This document shows positions 34,400-45,400 of a stretch of DNA of 64,000 bases, in pieces. Position 1 is the first letter of the stretch; every line of letters begins with the position of its first letter. Under the pieces are notes generated by a model, which was given only the letters and a program-made list of their open reading frames with translations, was not told where the DNA came from and did not search any database. The DNA lies in the NCBI GenBank assembly GCA_003254905.1, contig QANU01103327.1, positions 1 to 64,000 of the forward strand. Reading direction: 5' to 3'. Made by a program: the position numbers and the translations under genes. This stretch comes from Nissolia schottii. Taxonomy: Eukaryota > Streptophyta > Magnoliopsida > Fabales > Fabaceae.

Positions 34400-34572
34400 T
34401 TTTTTTAGGTTGTCTGTCCAGAATCCAAGGCTTAGATCGACCCGAGTCGCGTACCTGGCTATGGCGGGTGAGTCTCCCAGCGGAGATAACTGCGTACACA
34501 AGGTCTCAAACTCGGGATCTTGTTTAAGCGATACCAAGCTGCTTACCACTTGGACCAACCCCCCGTTGGTTC
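34400..34572 (-). mobile_element. tRNA-derived SINE, copy 1, with 15-bp target duplication
   Basis: Read on the minus strand it begins GGTTGGTCCAAGTGGTAAGC, in which TGGTCCAAGTGG is a box A, then has a box B-like CCGAGTTTGAGACC, and ends in an A-rich tail (34407-34400). It is flanked by perfect copies of CAATTTATTTTTTGT (34385-34399 and 34573-34587), the mark of LINE-assisted retroposition. About 170 bases long. Confidence 0.9.
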
Positions 34573-34683
34573 CAATTTATTTTTTGTGTAACTTGTTAAA
34601 ATGATTAGAACTTGAAAACTTTCAAATTTTTGTAGGGACATCTAACCCATATCCATCCAAACATGCATCCGTGGCCGTGTCTG

Positions 34684-34691
34684 TATATAAA
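34684..34691 (+). promoter_or_regulatory. TATA box for the small basic-protein gene
   Basis: TATATAAA lies 255 bases upstream of the ATG at 34946, with pyrimidine-rich untranslated sequence in between. The assignment is by position only. Confidence 0.35.
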
Positions 34692-34945
34692 GTGTGAACA
34701 AACACTAAAGTGTAAACAAACGCTAAGTCAGCATAACTTCCCCAACCCTTTTACTTGGTTGGCCAGAGGGTCCCAAGTAACAGTACTCGATGTCTTCAAT
34801 TCCTAAGCACTACAAATATGCTTCACACTTTTGCCCAACACACACACACTTAACAAAAATTGCATTATTTCCTTTGCTGTTTGTCTCTGCCTCTGGCATA
34901 AATTAGTTGTTACTTCTGTTCTCTCAAAACTCACTCATCTGAATA

Positions 34946-35143
34946 ATGCCGAAAACCAATGAAAATGTTGAATCGCCAGCTACTAAGATTGTAAGGCTTC
35001 CTCCAAAACGAGGACAGATCAAGGCCAAAATAATGGCCCAATTTGTGAGGATGATAAAAGCAGCAGGAAGAGCAGTGTGCAGCAAGGAAAAGGTGGCAGA
35101 GGAGTCCCCAACTTCACCACCTCATGACTTTAGCAAAGCTTAA
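34946..35143 (+). CDS. small basic plant protein of unknown function
   Basis: A single-exon frame of 65 residues, MPKTNENVESPATKIVRLPP onward. The N-terminal half (residues 1-30) ends in PPKRGQIKAKIM, a pattern I associate with a family of short uncharacterised plant proteins; this recollection could not be checked. The middle is basic and helical-looking (AQFVRMIKAAGRAVC), the tail is acidic and proline/serine-rich. There is no signal peptide or membrane segment. The start is supported by a TATA box upstream, an A-rich CTGAATA context before ATG and a leader that looks like a plant 5' UTR. Codon use is unremarkable. The likely 3' UTR contains a 178-bp inverted repeat. It could be a stress-related small protein, but nothing here shows its role. 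Confidence 0.6.
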   Translation: MPKTNENVESPATKIVRLPPKRGQIKAKIMAQFVRMIKAAGRAVCSKEKVAEESPTSPPHDFSKA

Positions 35144-35172
35144 CTCCGGAAGGCATTGGCATTATGCTTTGC

Positions 35173-35350
35173 AAGAAATCGTTAGATGCACCAAGAGTAA
35201 GAGAAGAGTATGTCTATGTGCACATCACCAATTACATTAAAAGTGTAGGAACAGCCAGAGACGATAATGACCCACAAAAATGATGTGTTAAGTGATGAAT
35301 AGTACAGGACAAAGTCTTTCTCTTACTTTTGGTGCATCTAACAATTTCTC
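35173..35350. repeat. 178-bp inverted repeat downstream of the small gene
   Basis: The left arm contains CGTTAGATGCACCAAGAGTA and the right arm, in reverse, TGTTAGATGCACCAAAAGTA; about 31 of 34 arm positions pair, and shorter pairings continue inward. It starts 30 bases after the stop codon, so it probably lies in the 3' UTR. It may be a MITE or a transcribed hairpin. Confidence 0.75.
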
Positions 35351-35699
35351 ACGCTTCAAAGTAATTCCAACCATGTCTCTAGATCCTTCAAATAAGTTGT
35401 GTTAGCTTCTCTGTCTTTGTGACTTCTGTGGTACTCTATTAGTGTTTCTCTTGATAACTGTAGCTCTGTTACTTCTATAATAACTACATGTGTTTTTTGC
35501 TTGCTTCCTTCGTTAAAAGTGTGTCATTGCAGAATCTGTTCTTTCATTACATGCCTCCTCTCGTGATACTGTTACTTCTAACTAAATTTTATCTCTTTGC
35601 CAAGTTGTTGTGGTAAAGCAAGCAGAGGTTATTGGTGGACTTTTAGGTTCTGCGTGGGTGTATTTTGACAGAATAAACAACAAAAATGTCATTGTTACC

Positions 35700-36032
35700 T
35701 AGACACTCAAATTGATACACGGTGATTGCAGTTGAAATTAATGTGGAATTTAGCTACGTGTTGAAGGCAATGCTAATTAGAATTGATGAAGACAAATCGT
35801 TAATTCAACACTTACATAACTAGATTTTTTTTTTCTTCTTGATGTTGGAGGCCCTAGTGGAGCAAGTATGAGAGAGGGAAAAATGAGAGCAAACGAAGGT
35901 CGAATCCCTGACCCAAATTCTAAGAACCCCTAGTTATTTAAAATCAGAAAGGTATTAATTACTACAACTCATTGACAAAACCCAATTTTATTTGAACTGT
36001 AATCTATCGCATGTTGCTAATTTTAGTATCTA
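35700..36032. mobile_element. second copy of the TAGACACTCAAAT MITE, with an internal insertion
   Basis: It starts TAGACACTCAAATTGATACA and ends in a degenerate reverse copy (GTTGCTAATTTTAGTATCTA), and matches the 11686-11845 copy in order. Between about 35832 and 35988 it carries extra sequence containing AGGTCGAATCCCTGACC, which resembles a polymerase III box B, so the insert may itself be a SINE-like element. Confidence 0.65.
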
Positions 36033-36928
36033 AATATCTGTATACAAATGACATAAATGTAAAAAAAATTGCTAAGACATGTCATGAGAACCATTAGGCA
36101 GAAAAGTTTCATCACATGGATAACACATTCTTCGGTCTTCTTGGATGTATTTGGTTAGCATCAGTTTAGTATTCGACGGGGCTCAACATTTCAACTCATG
36201 ATGCTTTGTAATGAGCGCAACATTTTATTTAAGATGCGAAGCATTTCATATCATCCAAGACAGTCCTTGGTTTGATCAAAACCTCACACCAACGCAGATA
36301 AAGTTTAAGTTTAGGACGATGATATATACTATGTACATGCACGTGTATCAAATTTATTTGCCAATTCTCTCTTGGTATTGGGGATTGTCAGTATTATGTT
36401 GCATTTCAATGCAAAGTAACTGCATGATGATGAGGTCTATGGTGCGTCAAATTGTAGTGGTAGCTTTCAAAACGGCTTTCTAAATGAAAAGAACATGGAC
36501 CAAAAGAGTAACATAACGAGTTTAATAACTCTTACCTTTTATTTTAAGAAACTTATGGGTCCGACCTACAAAAGGCATAACCGTAAAAGATAGACAAAGA
36601 ATATTTTATGTTCGGCTAATCCACGTCCTTAAAGTATGGTGGAGTCTTTTATGCTTGTAGGGGGACCGTCCTATTCTACTAAAAAAACTATATATAATTT
36701 AATATCAACTTAAAAATTATTAAATAGTTATAAAAATATTTATAATAATATTTTAATTTATATTTGATTACATAATTTTTTTGATTTTTATTCCACCTTA
36801 AATTAATTAGCGTTTCTTTCAATATTATCCTTATGTTTTTGAAAGGGTGGACTCATCAAAGAAGCAAAGTAGCACCCGAAAACAGCTGCACAATACTGTT
36901 ATGCTGTTGCTGTTACGAAGCATTCTCT

Positions 36929-37107
36929 TTTAGGGTGTCTGCCCGGTATCTAAGGCTTTGCCTTGACTAATCTGGGTCGACCCGGGTCGCACACCTGGCT
37001 ATGGCGGGTGAGTCTCCCAGCGGGGATAACTGCGTTCACAAGGTCTCGAACTCGGAATCTTGCTTAAGCGATACCTAGCCGCTTACTACTTGGACCAACC
37101 CCCGTTG
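36929..37107 (-). mobile_element. tRNA-derived SINE, copy 2, with 17-bp target duplication
   Basis: The same family as 34400-34572, on the minus strand, with box A TGGTCCAAGTAG and box B CCGAGTTCGAGACC, and an A-rich end near 36929. Perfect flanking copies of GTTACGAAGCATTCTCT lie at 36912-36928 and 37108-37124. Divergence from copy 1 is moderate. Confidence 0.92.
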
Positions 37108-37129
37108 GTTACGAAGCATTCTCTAGGAA

Positions 37130-38795
37130 CCCATCATGACCACTCTGATTCTTTCAGGTATTTCAAAGAAGGGCTTTTTAGTTGAATTTGGGAGTAACTT
37201 GGTCCTTATATATCTAGATCATTGATTTTAAAATCAACGATTCTTATTGAATATGTATGAAATGGCTATTTAATCTCTGAAAATGCTTACATTTAAAATC
37301 GAAAAATTACATTTTAACCCTTGGATAAAATTTTAAATTATTTATTGCTAATAAAAATAAAGTCTTTAACTATGATTAACTTAATTGATTACAGTATTAT
37401 TAACATTAAAGGTTATAAGCTTTATTTGACAGAAGTATATTATAATGGGAGGGATTGCCATCACTAGCACTAGCATCACCCTTTACACCACTGGCGCCAC
37501 TCCCTGCATCCTCTTAGTTGGAGCTGGCACCATTGTTGTCAGAAAATTTAAATCCCAGAATTATCTCAGGAACTCAAAAACAGTTATTGAAAATCAAGAG
37601 CACGTCTAGGACAAACAAAGAATTGCTTCTAGAAACCAAAACATTTTGCAAAGATAACAAACAATGAACTTAAATTTTGATTATTTACAGGAATAAGAAA
37701 GTAATACATCATCATCACATTGAAACAAGCCTTACAGCAATAAAGAGTATCACAATGCAAACATGTTTTCTTCCACAGTCCACACTCCACATAGATAGAT
37801 ATTAGTTTTTCTTTAGCAAATGAACTCCCCAACCCCATTGGTGTTACCTCACCTCCCTCCTCTCCTCTGCATTCCAAAATGTTCCAAAGCATTGAAGGTT
37901 CTCTATCATCCAATCCCAAACCCAAATGAACAAAATACCAATCACTATAAAAAGGTAACTGTAAATAAATTTGGACAAACCCAAATAGACATAAAACAAA
38001 ATAAATTTAAACCAAATGAACAAAATAACCCTGTACGAAAGAACAAGCCATTTGGCTATTGATGGTGAGCACAACCTTGCCTCTGGGTCTACTTGTTTAC
38101 CAAACGTTGGGATCAGTTTTTTTTTTATGAATCAATTAAATTTTAGATATGAATTATGCATCACTTGTATTACAAATTACTATTTTTTAAAGACTTGTTA
38201 CAGTTATGTTTTGCAGTGAACAATCGGTAATATGGGTGCTTAAATGGATGGATGTAGAACATTGTTTCAACCTTTCTATATTTGCCAAAGTACAAATCAC
38301 CTAGACATTTTTTGTGCGCTGATAATGATGTTAATGGTTGCTTGTACTATGGTGTCTTTATAGAAGATTGTTCACAATAAGGTTCGAATGAGCATTGCCA
38401 TGCAATTGGTTAATGGGGATTGTAATGAGATCAAAAGACAGGTCAAAGTGGAAGCTACTAAGTACTTGTGAGGCAGTGCCTAAGTGAATCCATCGACCAT
38501 TTTTTTTGTTTTGATATTGTCATGAAGGTTGGCCTGAAGCTTGGCAATTCATTTTGCAACCTGGGATTGTTCACATCATCATCAATTTGTCACTACGTAC
38601 TTGCAATTATCATCTGAAAGTATTCACACTAATCTTTTGTAGTTAGAACCTGTTATTGTGCCATCAATCTATTTTGCCTTAATACTCATGCTGTTATTTT
38701 TCTAGTAATTATTAATACAAATTGCCTAAGGTTATGTTTACATGAGTCATCTTAAGTATTCTATGGAATTTTAAATGCAAAATGTCCTAAACCCT
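37130..38795. other. intergenic spacer, no gene recognised
   Basis: AT-rich, with a perfect palindrome TTGATTTTAAAATCAA near 37213. The open frames are short and unlike known proteins. Confidence 0.5.
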
Positions 38796-38797
38796 AA

Positions 38798-39602
38798 ACA
38801 TTTTAAAGTGTGGCTAAATATAAATGGACCATCCTATGGAACAAGGTGCATGAGACACCATACTTACAAGGTGCAAAGGTCTTCAACCATCGCCAGTCAG
38901 TCGACGCTCATCAGCATGAGCTGGCCTGGGTCTTGCAATTATGTTGCTCCACTCTTTTTCGTGTTGCCAATGACGGTGCCATGAGAGATTGAGGGGGGAG
39001 AGATGAACGTACATAATTTTGTCCCCATTATTCCTTTGTATTTTGCTTCTTTCTTTTCTTATTTGTTTTTGGAGCCTTACTCATTTGATCCAATCGGTTC
39101 CATCTCTAGCGTGCAAATCTTGTTCCTCTGCTTTCTATTTCATTTGTTTATATGACCATATCCTTCTAGCAACTAAAGGCAAAATTTTAGGAATTACAAA
39201 GTTTATTTATTGTAGATCAGGACAAGTTTCTCTTTGTAAGGACCCATAAGCATAAAGGGCCTATGTGGAAGCTAACCTCTCTTTGTTTAACTTCCAAATA
39301 TCTATTACATGGTGGTTCGCTTCAGCTTCACCCATCATGGAATTGCTCCCTATCGTGAAACTTTGTTTTTGATTTCTCAATTTATGCATGTGAAATTTCG
39401 GAATGGTTGTGTTTGTGTATGGTGGGTGTGATGCGTGTTGTGGATTGCGGAGGGAAGAATTGAGAGGCATGTAGGTGGTGGTGAGGAGGTCGGGTGGTTG
39501 GTTGCTTGAGAAATGTTAAGCGTGAGGGTAAAATTGGAAATGTGTTTAGCCACACTTTTGAAATATATTTAACATTTTAAAAGTGTGGCTAAATATAAAT
39601 GG
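38798..39602. repeat. AAGTGTGGCTAAATATAAAT motif in three places, partly inverted
   Basis: AAGTGTGGCTAAATATAAAT occurs at about 38807 and 39580 in direct orientation, and the inverse GTTTAGCCACACTTTT at 39544. The last two form a perfect 15-base hairpin (39545-39593), while the first and the inverse copy could be the ends of an element of about 760 bases. The interior holds no recognised gene. Confidence 0.55.
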
Positions 39603-39617
39603 CATTTGGGGCAATGG

Positions 39618-39737
39618 CACACCTGGCTATGGCGGATGAGCTTCCAGCAGGGATTACTGCGTACACAAGGTCTTAAACTCGGGACCTTGCTTAAGCGATA
39701 CCAAGCCGCTTACCACTTGGACCAACCCCCCGTTGGT
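39618..39737 (-). mobile_element. tRNA-derived SINE, copy 3, truncated
   Basis: The minus strand starts GGTTGGTCCAAGTGGTAAGC as in the other two copies and carries the box B-like GGTCCCGAGTTTAAGACC, but stops after ATAGCCAGGTGTGC without the 3' part or an A-tail. No target duplication was found. Confidence 0.85.
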
Positions 39738-39739
39738 CT

Positions 39740-40745
39740 ATTATAGATATTTTTGATAAAACAGTTTGTTGGCTCAGTGAGGATACAAGCAATTTTATCG
39801 ACTGGAAGGGGAACCAAACAGGAGCGTACACAGTTTCATCGGGCTATGATTGGCATGTTCGTCGCTAGCTTAAAGATAATGGTCACGATGGATCTATGGA
39901 AGTTTGGTTGTGGCTCTAGAAGCTTCACATTCAAGAGAAAAATAAGTTTCTGCTATGGCTTTCTCTCCATCATGCTCCTCCGACAGCTTCCCTTCTTGCC
40001 AACCGGGGTTGGCGTCTTCACCGATTTTTTCTCAATGTTCACAACATGCGGAATCTCCATCATCTCTGATAATATTTATGGGTGGATTCGGCATTTTGCT
40101 ACATCCACCACAGGTGTTCTTTTTTGTTTTGCTCTTTAGGGCATTTGGACTCGAAGGAATAGGGAAGTTATTGAAGGTGCTCCTGATTCATTCTTGTCAA
40201 ACAACTCTGCATTTTACTCATAAAAGTTTCGTGGAACACTTAAGACTTTCTTGGATATTCCTGGGAACGTCATTGCTTTACTTCCTCGCATGATTAGGTG
40301 GACTCCCCCTGCCATGGAGTTTATCAAAATTAATGTGGACGCTAGTGTTCTTAGCCCTCCTAACCGAGCTGGTTATGGTGGTCTTCTCCAGAATCACTTG
40401 GGCGAATGGGTTGGTGGCTTTCTTAGCTTCCTTGGCTGTCATGATATCCTTTGGGCTGAGCTTATGGCTATTAAGCTTGGACTTGAGCTAGCTTGGAATC
40501 TTGGTTATCAAAAAACCTTGTGTGATTGTTATCAAATGGTTGCACTGGCTTTCATCTTTATAGTGGGTCTAATTCATGATATTTTGCGCTTCAAGAACCG
40601 CATTTGGTTCGTAACAATCAGTCATGCCCTTAGGGAGGCGAATCAATGTGCTAACATGTTGGCTAAGCGGGGTGCTAAAGGTTTCTCTTCCCTGCGATGA
40701 GCTCCTTTCTCCTCCAAATGCTAAATTTTGATTGATAAAAAGAAA
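39740..40745 (+). mobile_element. LINE fragment: zf-RVT region and near-complete RNase H domain
   Basis: The first part, in shifting frames, shows the zinc-binding reverse-transcriptase tail (LWKLHIQEKNKFLLWLSLHH, then LLANRGWRLH). From 40251 an open frame of 149 codons covers the RNase H-like domain: KINVDAS (first Asp), AGYGGLLQNHLGEW, WAELMAIKLGLELAW (Glu), then LCDCYQM where family members have an aspartate, and HALREANQCANMLAKRG at the end. The 3' end GATTGATAAAAAGAA fits a plant LINE terminus. 5'-truncated; the reverse transcriptase itself is absent. Confidence 0.82.
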
Positions 40746-40749
40746 TTCA

Positions 40750-42300
40750 CATTAATTAATATGGAAAAAAGGGTACTTTAGGACGATATATAAAAGTTAA
40801 TTAATCTGGGAATGATACTGGGGTGGGATGCAATTTTCGAAAAAAATTGAGGTCAGTAACTATTTTAGCAAACTTGGAGTGGATACTATTTCCCCCAATT
40901 ATTATATTTCTCAAGTTCGATATTGCAGTTTACTCCTTTAGTCTTTTAAATTGTTAAACTTTAAAGTTGTTCACATTATTTGAATAGATTATCAAATCTT
41001 AAACAGGTATATGCTAGCAAGACAAAAGTACTTTATACTGAAATTTTAAAATTTATCTAAATTTAGTCATGGTTGTTTTTCCCTCCTTTTTGGGATTATA
41101 TCAAGGCTAACGTCTTGGTTGTGTACAGAAAAAGTATCCCTTATTAAAATATAAACCTCAAAGGAAATCTTGTCACTAAAGTTCTTACATCAAATTAGCC
41201 AACAATATCGATAGTTATGTTACGATGACAATCTAATTTAATAATCTTTAGGCAATTATACTCACAAAGTTGTAGAACTCATTGTGAATCCCACCCTAAT
41301 AGGTCGTTGTGTGTAATTATCCAAAGGTTATCAAAATTGATTGTCATAGCATCATTTTTTTTATTAATTGCTAACTATTCCATAAATTTGCTTGGTTACA
41401 TTATTTGTACACCTCTCCTTTCTTCTCTCTCAATCATTTCACTATTTTTTACTTTCATCTACACTTTGCTTGGATGATAAAAGAAAATGAGAGGGAAAAA
41501 AAATTAAAGGAAAGAAAATAAAGAGAAAAATGTGTTTTTTCTTTTGCTGTTTGGTTGGATAAAAATATGAGAAAAATATATATAATTGTAATTAAAAGAT
41601 ACTAATACTCTTTATTTTATATTATAACAAGATGCTTGTAGTAGTTTATGGAAGTAAAAAATTGTTCACTCACCCACTGGTTTTCTTCTCAAAGTTAGGA
41701 AGAAAAGTTTTTGGTAGAACCATGCCCTAACTTTTTTCTCCTCTCTTTTCTACCCTAAACACGCAGTATTGTGTGACAAAAACTTTCAATGTCTAGGACT
41801 TGTATGTAAGAAAAATAGAAGCGGAAGAGGAAGGGAGAAAAAAAAATCTTCATTCATCCCCCCCTTCTTAACTTGGAAGTTTTTTTAAAAAAATATATTT
41901 TTTATAACTGAGAAGAAAAATAAAAAGGAAATCACTATTTGTATACCATCAAAATCCTCCTTTATTGAACATTTCAAAATTCTTGCAATTTTTAACACTA
42001 GGGATTTTAAAAATCCAAACACTACTTAATCTCCAACAGACCGGTTCCTTTCCCCTTCATTCTAATTCATAATTCCTTTCCGCCCCCCGTCCATCTCACA
42101 AACATACCCCAAAGGAAATCTAGTAGTAACATTCAACAACACAATAAAGACCACTTTGTACTTCGTTTGTTAATGAAAATTACAAGCATAAAAGCAACAC
42201 CTAATACCCCTCTCCATAAATAGGGGAAACTCAGTAACAAAATTAGGTACAGCCTGCACAAGCTGCCTGCGTTCATATAACAAAAATGTCTGTAGTAAGC
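40750..42300. other. intergenic spacer, no gene seen
   Basis: AT-rich with purine-rich and pyrimidine-rich patches near 41450-41880. The final 200 bases or so are probably 3' UTR of the zinc-finger gene. Confidence 0.55.
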
Positions 42301-42495
42301 CCAATGAGGGGTCTAACTGTAGAAAGCTGGGTTATGATATCACACTGCCAGAAATCATACCAAATGCAACAATGCAAATAGTAATTTCATTATCATCAAA
42401 GGCTTGGCAAGGAGGGCGATGACAACCGGCAAATGCTTTTGCCTATCGATCAGCAGAGGCATAAAAATATAACATAAAGGTCCATGACACATGAC

Positions 42496-45400
42496 TTAAG
42501 CTTCAGCACCTGGCTCCTTTATTTGGATTGATGTCTTAGATAAGCTTGCCTCCAGCTCATTCAACTCATCCATGTCCAATTCATCATCATCGTCAACATC
42601 AACGTCATCATCCGAGCCTTCGGCATCATCACCCGCTGTTGCTGAAGTGCTGGGACCATCTTCCACAGCATTCCCATTCGCCTGAAGTTTGATCTCCAAC
42701 AGTTGGCAAAATGAAATAAGCTGTCAATGTAAATAAAAGGCAAGAGGGAGAACAAGCAGCCACCCTTGCCTGCAAACATAATATAATAACTACTACCCTT
42801 AAGGTGGAAAAACACAAAATTTACCCAGGCTATAATTTGGTATTTATGGCAAAGCTCTGTGAACAATGGAAAACGTGCGTATGAAGAAGTTTTGATAAGA
42901 GCATGGTTGTAAAACTCTCGAGTTTGGGTCCTACGTCCTAAAATCAAGTTAACTCACTTAAAACTCAAACTCGGGTGAACTCGGCTAAACTCGAGATAAA
43001 CTCAAGTTCACTATTTTAGTCAAAATTTTGACACTCAAGCCCCGAAACACAGCATTTCACAAATGCTCTTAATTAGGACTTTTGAAATAGAAGATCTTGA
43101 CTTGATATATTGACTTATTTTATTTTGATTTTTAACATTATAACGTTTTGATATGTTACTTTTTAAGTGATTTTAATGTCTTCCAAACTTTATCGCTTGT
43201 GTTTGCTTCATTATGATGTTACAAGTCAAATTTTGACATATATTTGCTTTACCATAAATTTGTTATATTACATAAATTTATTATAATATTTTTATGACTA
43301 TTTTTAAAATTAGTAAACTCTTATGAGTTTACCCATGCCCATGCTCTGAGTTTAGGTAAACTCGTGAGTTTGATAACCTTGGCTGGGATAAGTAAGAGTA
43401 TTACTTTAAAGGCCAACTACATTAGAAAACTAGAAGCAAGCATTGTTAAAAAGCACAAATTTTACTCAAGGATCTCTAGCATGTATGATTTTTTGGAACT
43501 CATTCTATACCATTTTAATGTGCTTGGAAACAACAAAACAAAGGAGTACAAGTCTTCCAGGATGATTAGGCGACACAAATTCTAACTACACTAGCGGATG
43601 CCTACCAATCTGCATTTTTATATTTATTGGTATTAATATAAAATTTAGGGGAAATTAATTGACCTCCCTTGAGGTCTATTGAAAATACATTTGCCACTTC
43701 TTAGATTTTAAAACACTTATCTCTCTTAATTGTTGTAAAGTCATTACAATGACACCCCTTATTTTTAAAAGCCTAAGTAGCATGTGACTAAAATATATAA
43801 AATTACTTTTACACTCTTAAATATTTTGTCAATTTCTATTGACATGCAACTCATTTTTCTTCACCATTCAACCACGATTTGCATCCCCATCTTCCACCAA
43901 AAGTCAACTCAACACTAATCCCGGCAATTCAACCTCTTCAACCAAACAATAACACCTTCTATCCATCCCTTTGAATCCCAATTTAGTTTTAAAAAAAGAA
44001 TACATCATTGTTTATCCTCTCATTCAAACAAATCACCCCTGCAACCAAAATCATCCATCAAACACGTAAAAGCACCATTTTGCCAGCTCCAACCAACTTC
44101 CCCCTCACAACCATCCTATTCAGTCTAAACCATTACAGACCATCGCCTTTTCACTGCAAGCCACCCCCTCTCGGTTCGTAGTTATGCCGCGTCATAACAG
44201 CGAGGCACACCCCTCTGTCAAGAGCTCCGCCAGTAGAGCCAGCAGCAGAGCTGGAGGTGGACATCGTGGTAGCGATAGAGAATAGCTAAGGGTTGAAAGG
44301 TGATGTGGTCAAGGGATGGTCAAGGGATGGGGCCGAGCAAGATGTGATGGTCGGTTGGGGTTCTGCGAGAGGCAAGGTTGTTGCAAGGTTGTGGTGGTGG
44401 TGCATTAATCTGCCATGTGCTGCTGCCACTGCCACCATGGGAAAAGAGCTGGTTCTTAAGTTGTTGAGTGGAGGTAGGGAATGAAGCGGTATTAGGTCCA
44501 AGGGTAATTTTTGGAATTTTATAATTATTAGAACAATAGAGGTCAGTGTAATTTTAAAATCTAAGATGGGGCAAATGTATTTTTAATAGAACTCAAGGGA
44601 GGTCAATGTAATTTTAAAATTTAAGATGGGGCAAATGTATTTTTAATAGACCTCAAGGGAGGTCAATGTAATTAAGCATATATTTATTATTTGACATTGG
44701 AAGCTACAAAGGGATTAATGGGATGTCTTAAACATGGAGTGACGTAACTATCTTGCAAGTTGTAACAATGGATGATAACTTCCTTTTTACGTGTGGGGTT
44801 TAGAGATATGTTTGTAAAATTAATTATTTCAAAAGGGCAAATTGGGAATGAAAATGTGACCATTAAGGGTAGTTAAACAGGCCCAATGGCTTAATCTAAT
44901 GGTATAGATAGCAGACCAATTGGGCTTCTTTCAAGAAAGTAATTAAAAAATATGCAAGAAAACTAAGATAACAACTTGCTATTTAGGTATCAGCCCCCAA
45001 TAGTGAAAGTAAGGGCCAAGAGATGACATGCTGCATTGCACATATACTATCAGATGCAAACCCCGAATTTATCTGCCAAATTTATAGCACAGAGCATGAT
45101 GTAGAGGATAACCCATTTTAAAAGCCAAGCTGATAAGACGGGAGACCCTCCGCCTTAAATGCGAGTTTTAGGTCCACGTCCAATTGATAGGGGAATCATG
45201 CACATGCATCAAAGCACCACATTGTACTAAGGATCAACTTGACCCTACCCAAAACATCATCAATTTTCCCTAGAGGACAATCCCATGGTTAACATTTAAT
45301 ATTTCAACTCCATGCTCTTACTTAAAAGCCAGTTGGTATTGAAGTGGGGTGTATGGAAAGAAGGTGGGCATGGTTGAAAAATAACAAAACTAAATAAAGA

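Noticed and set aside
43364-43585. 73-codon plus frame
   Set aside because: It overlaps the end of a foldback element in an intron of the opposite-strand CCCH gene and has no family likeness.
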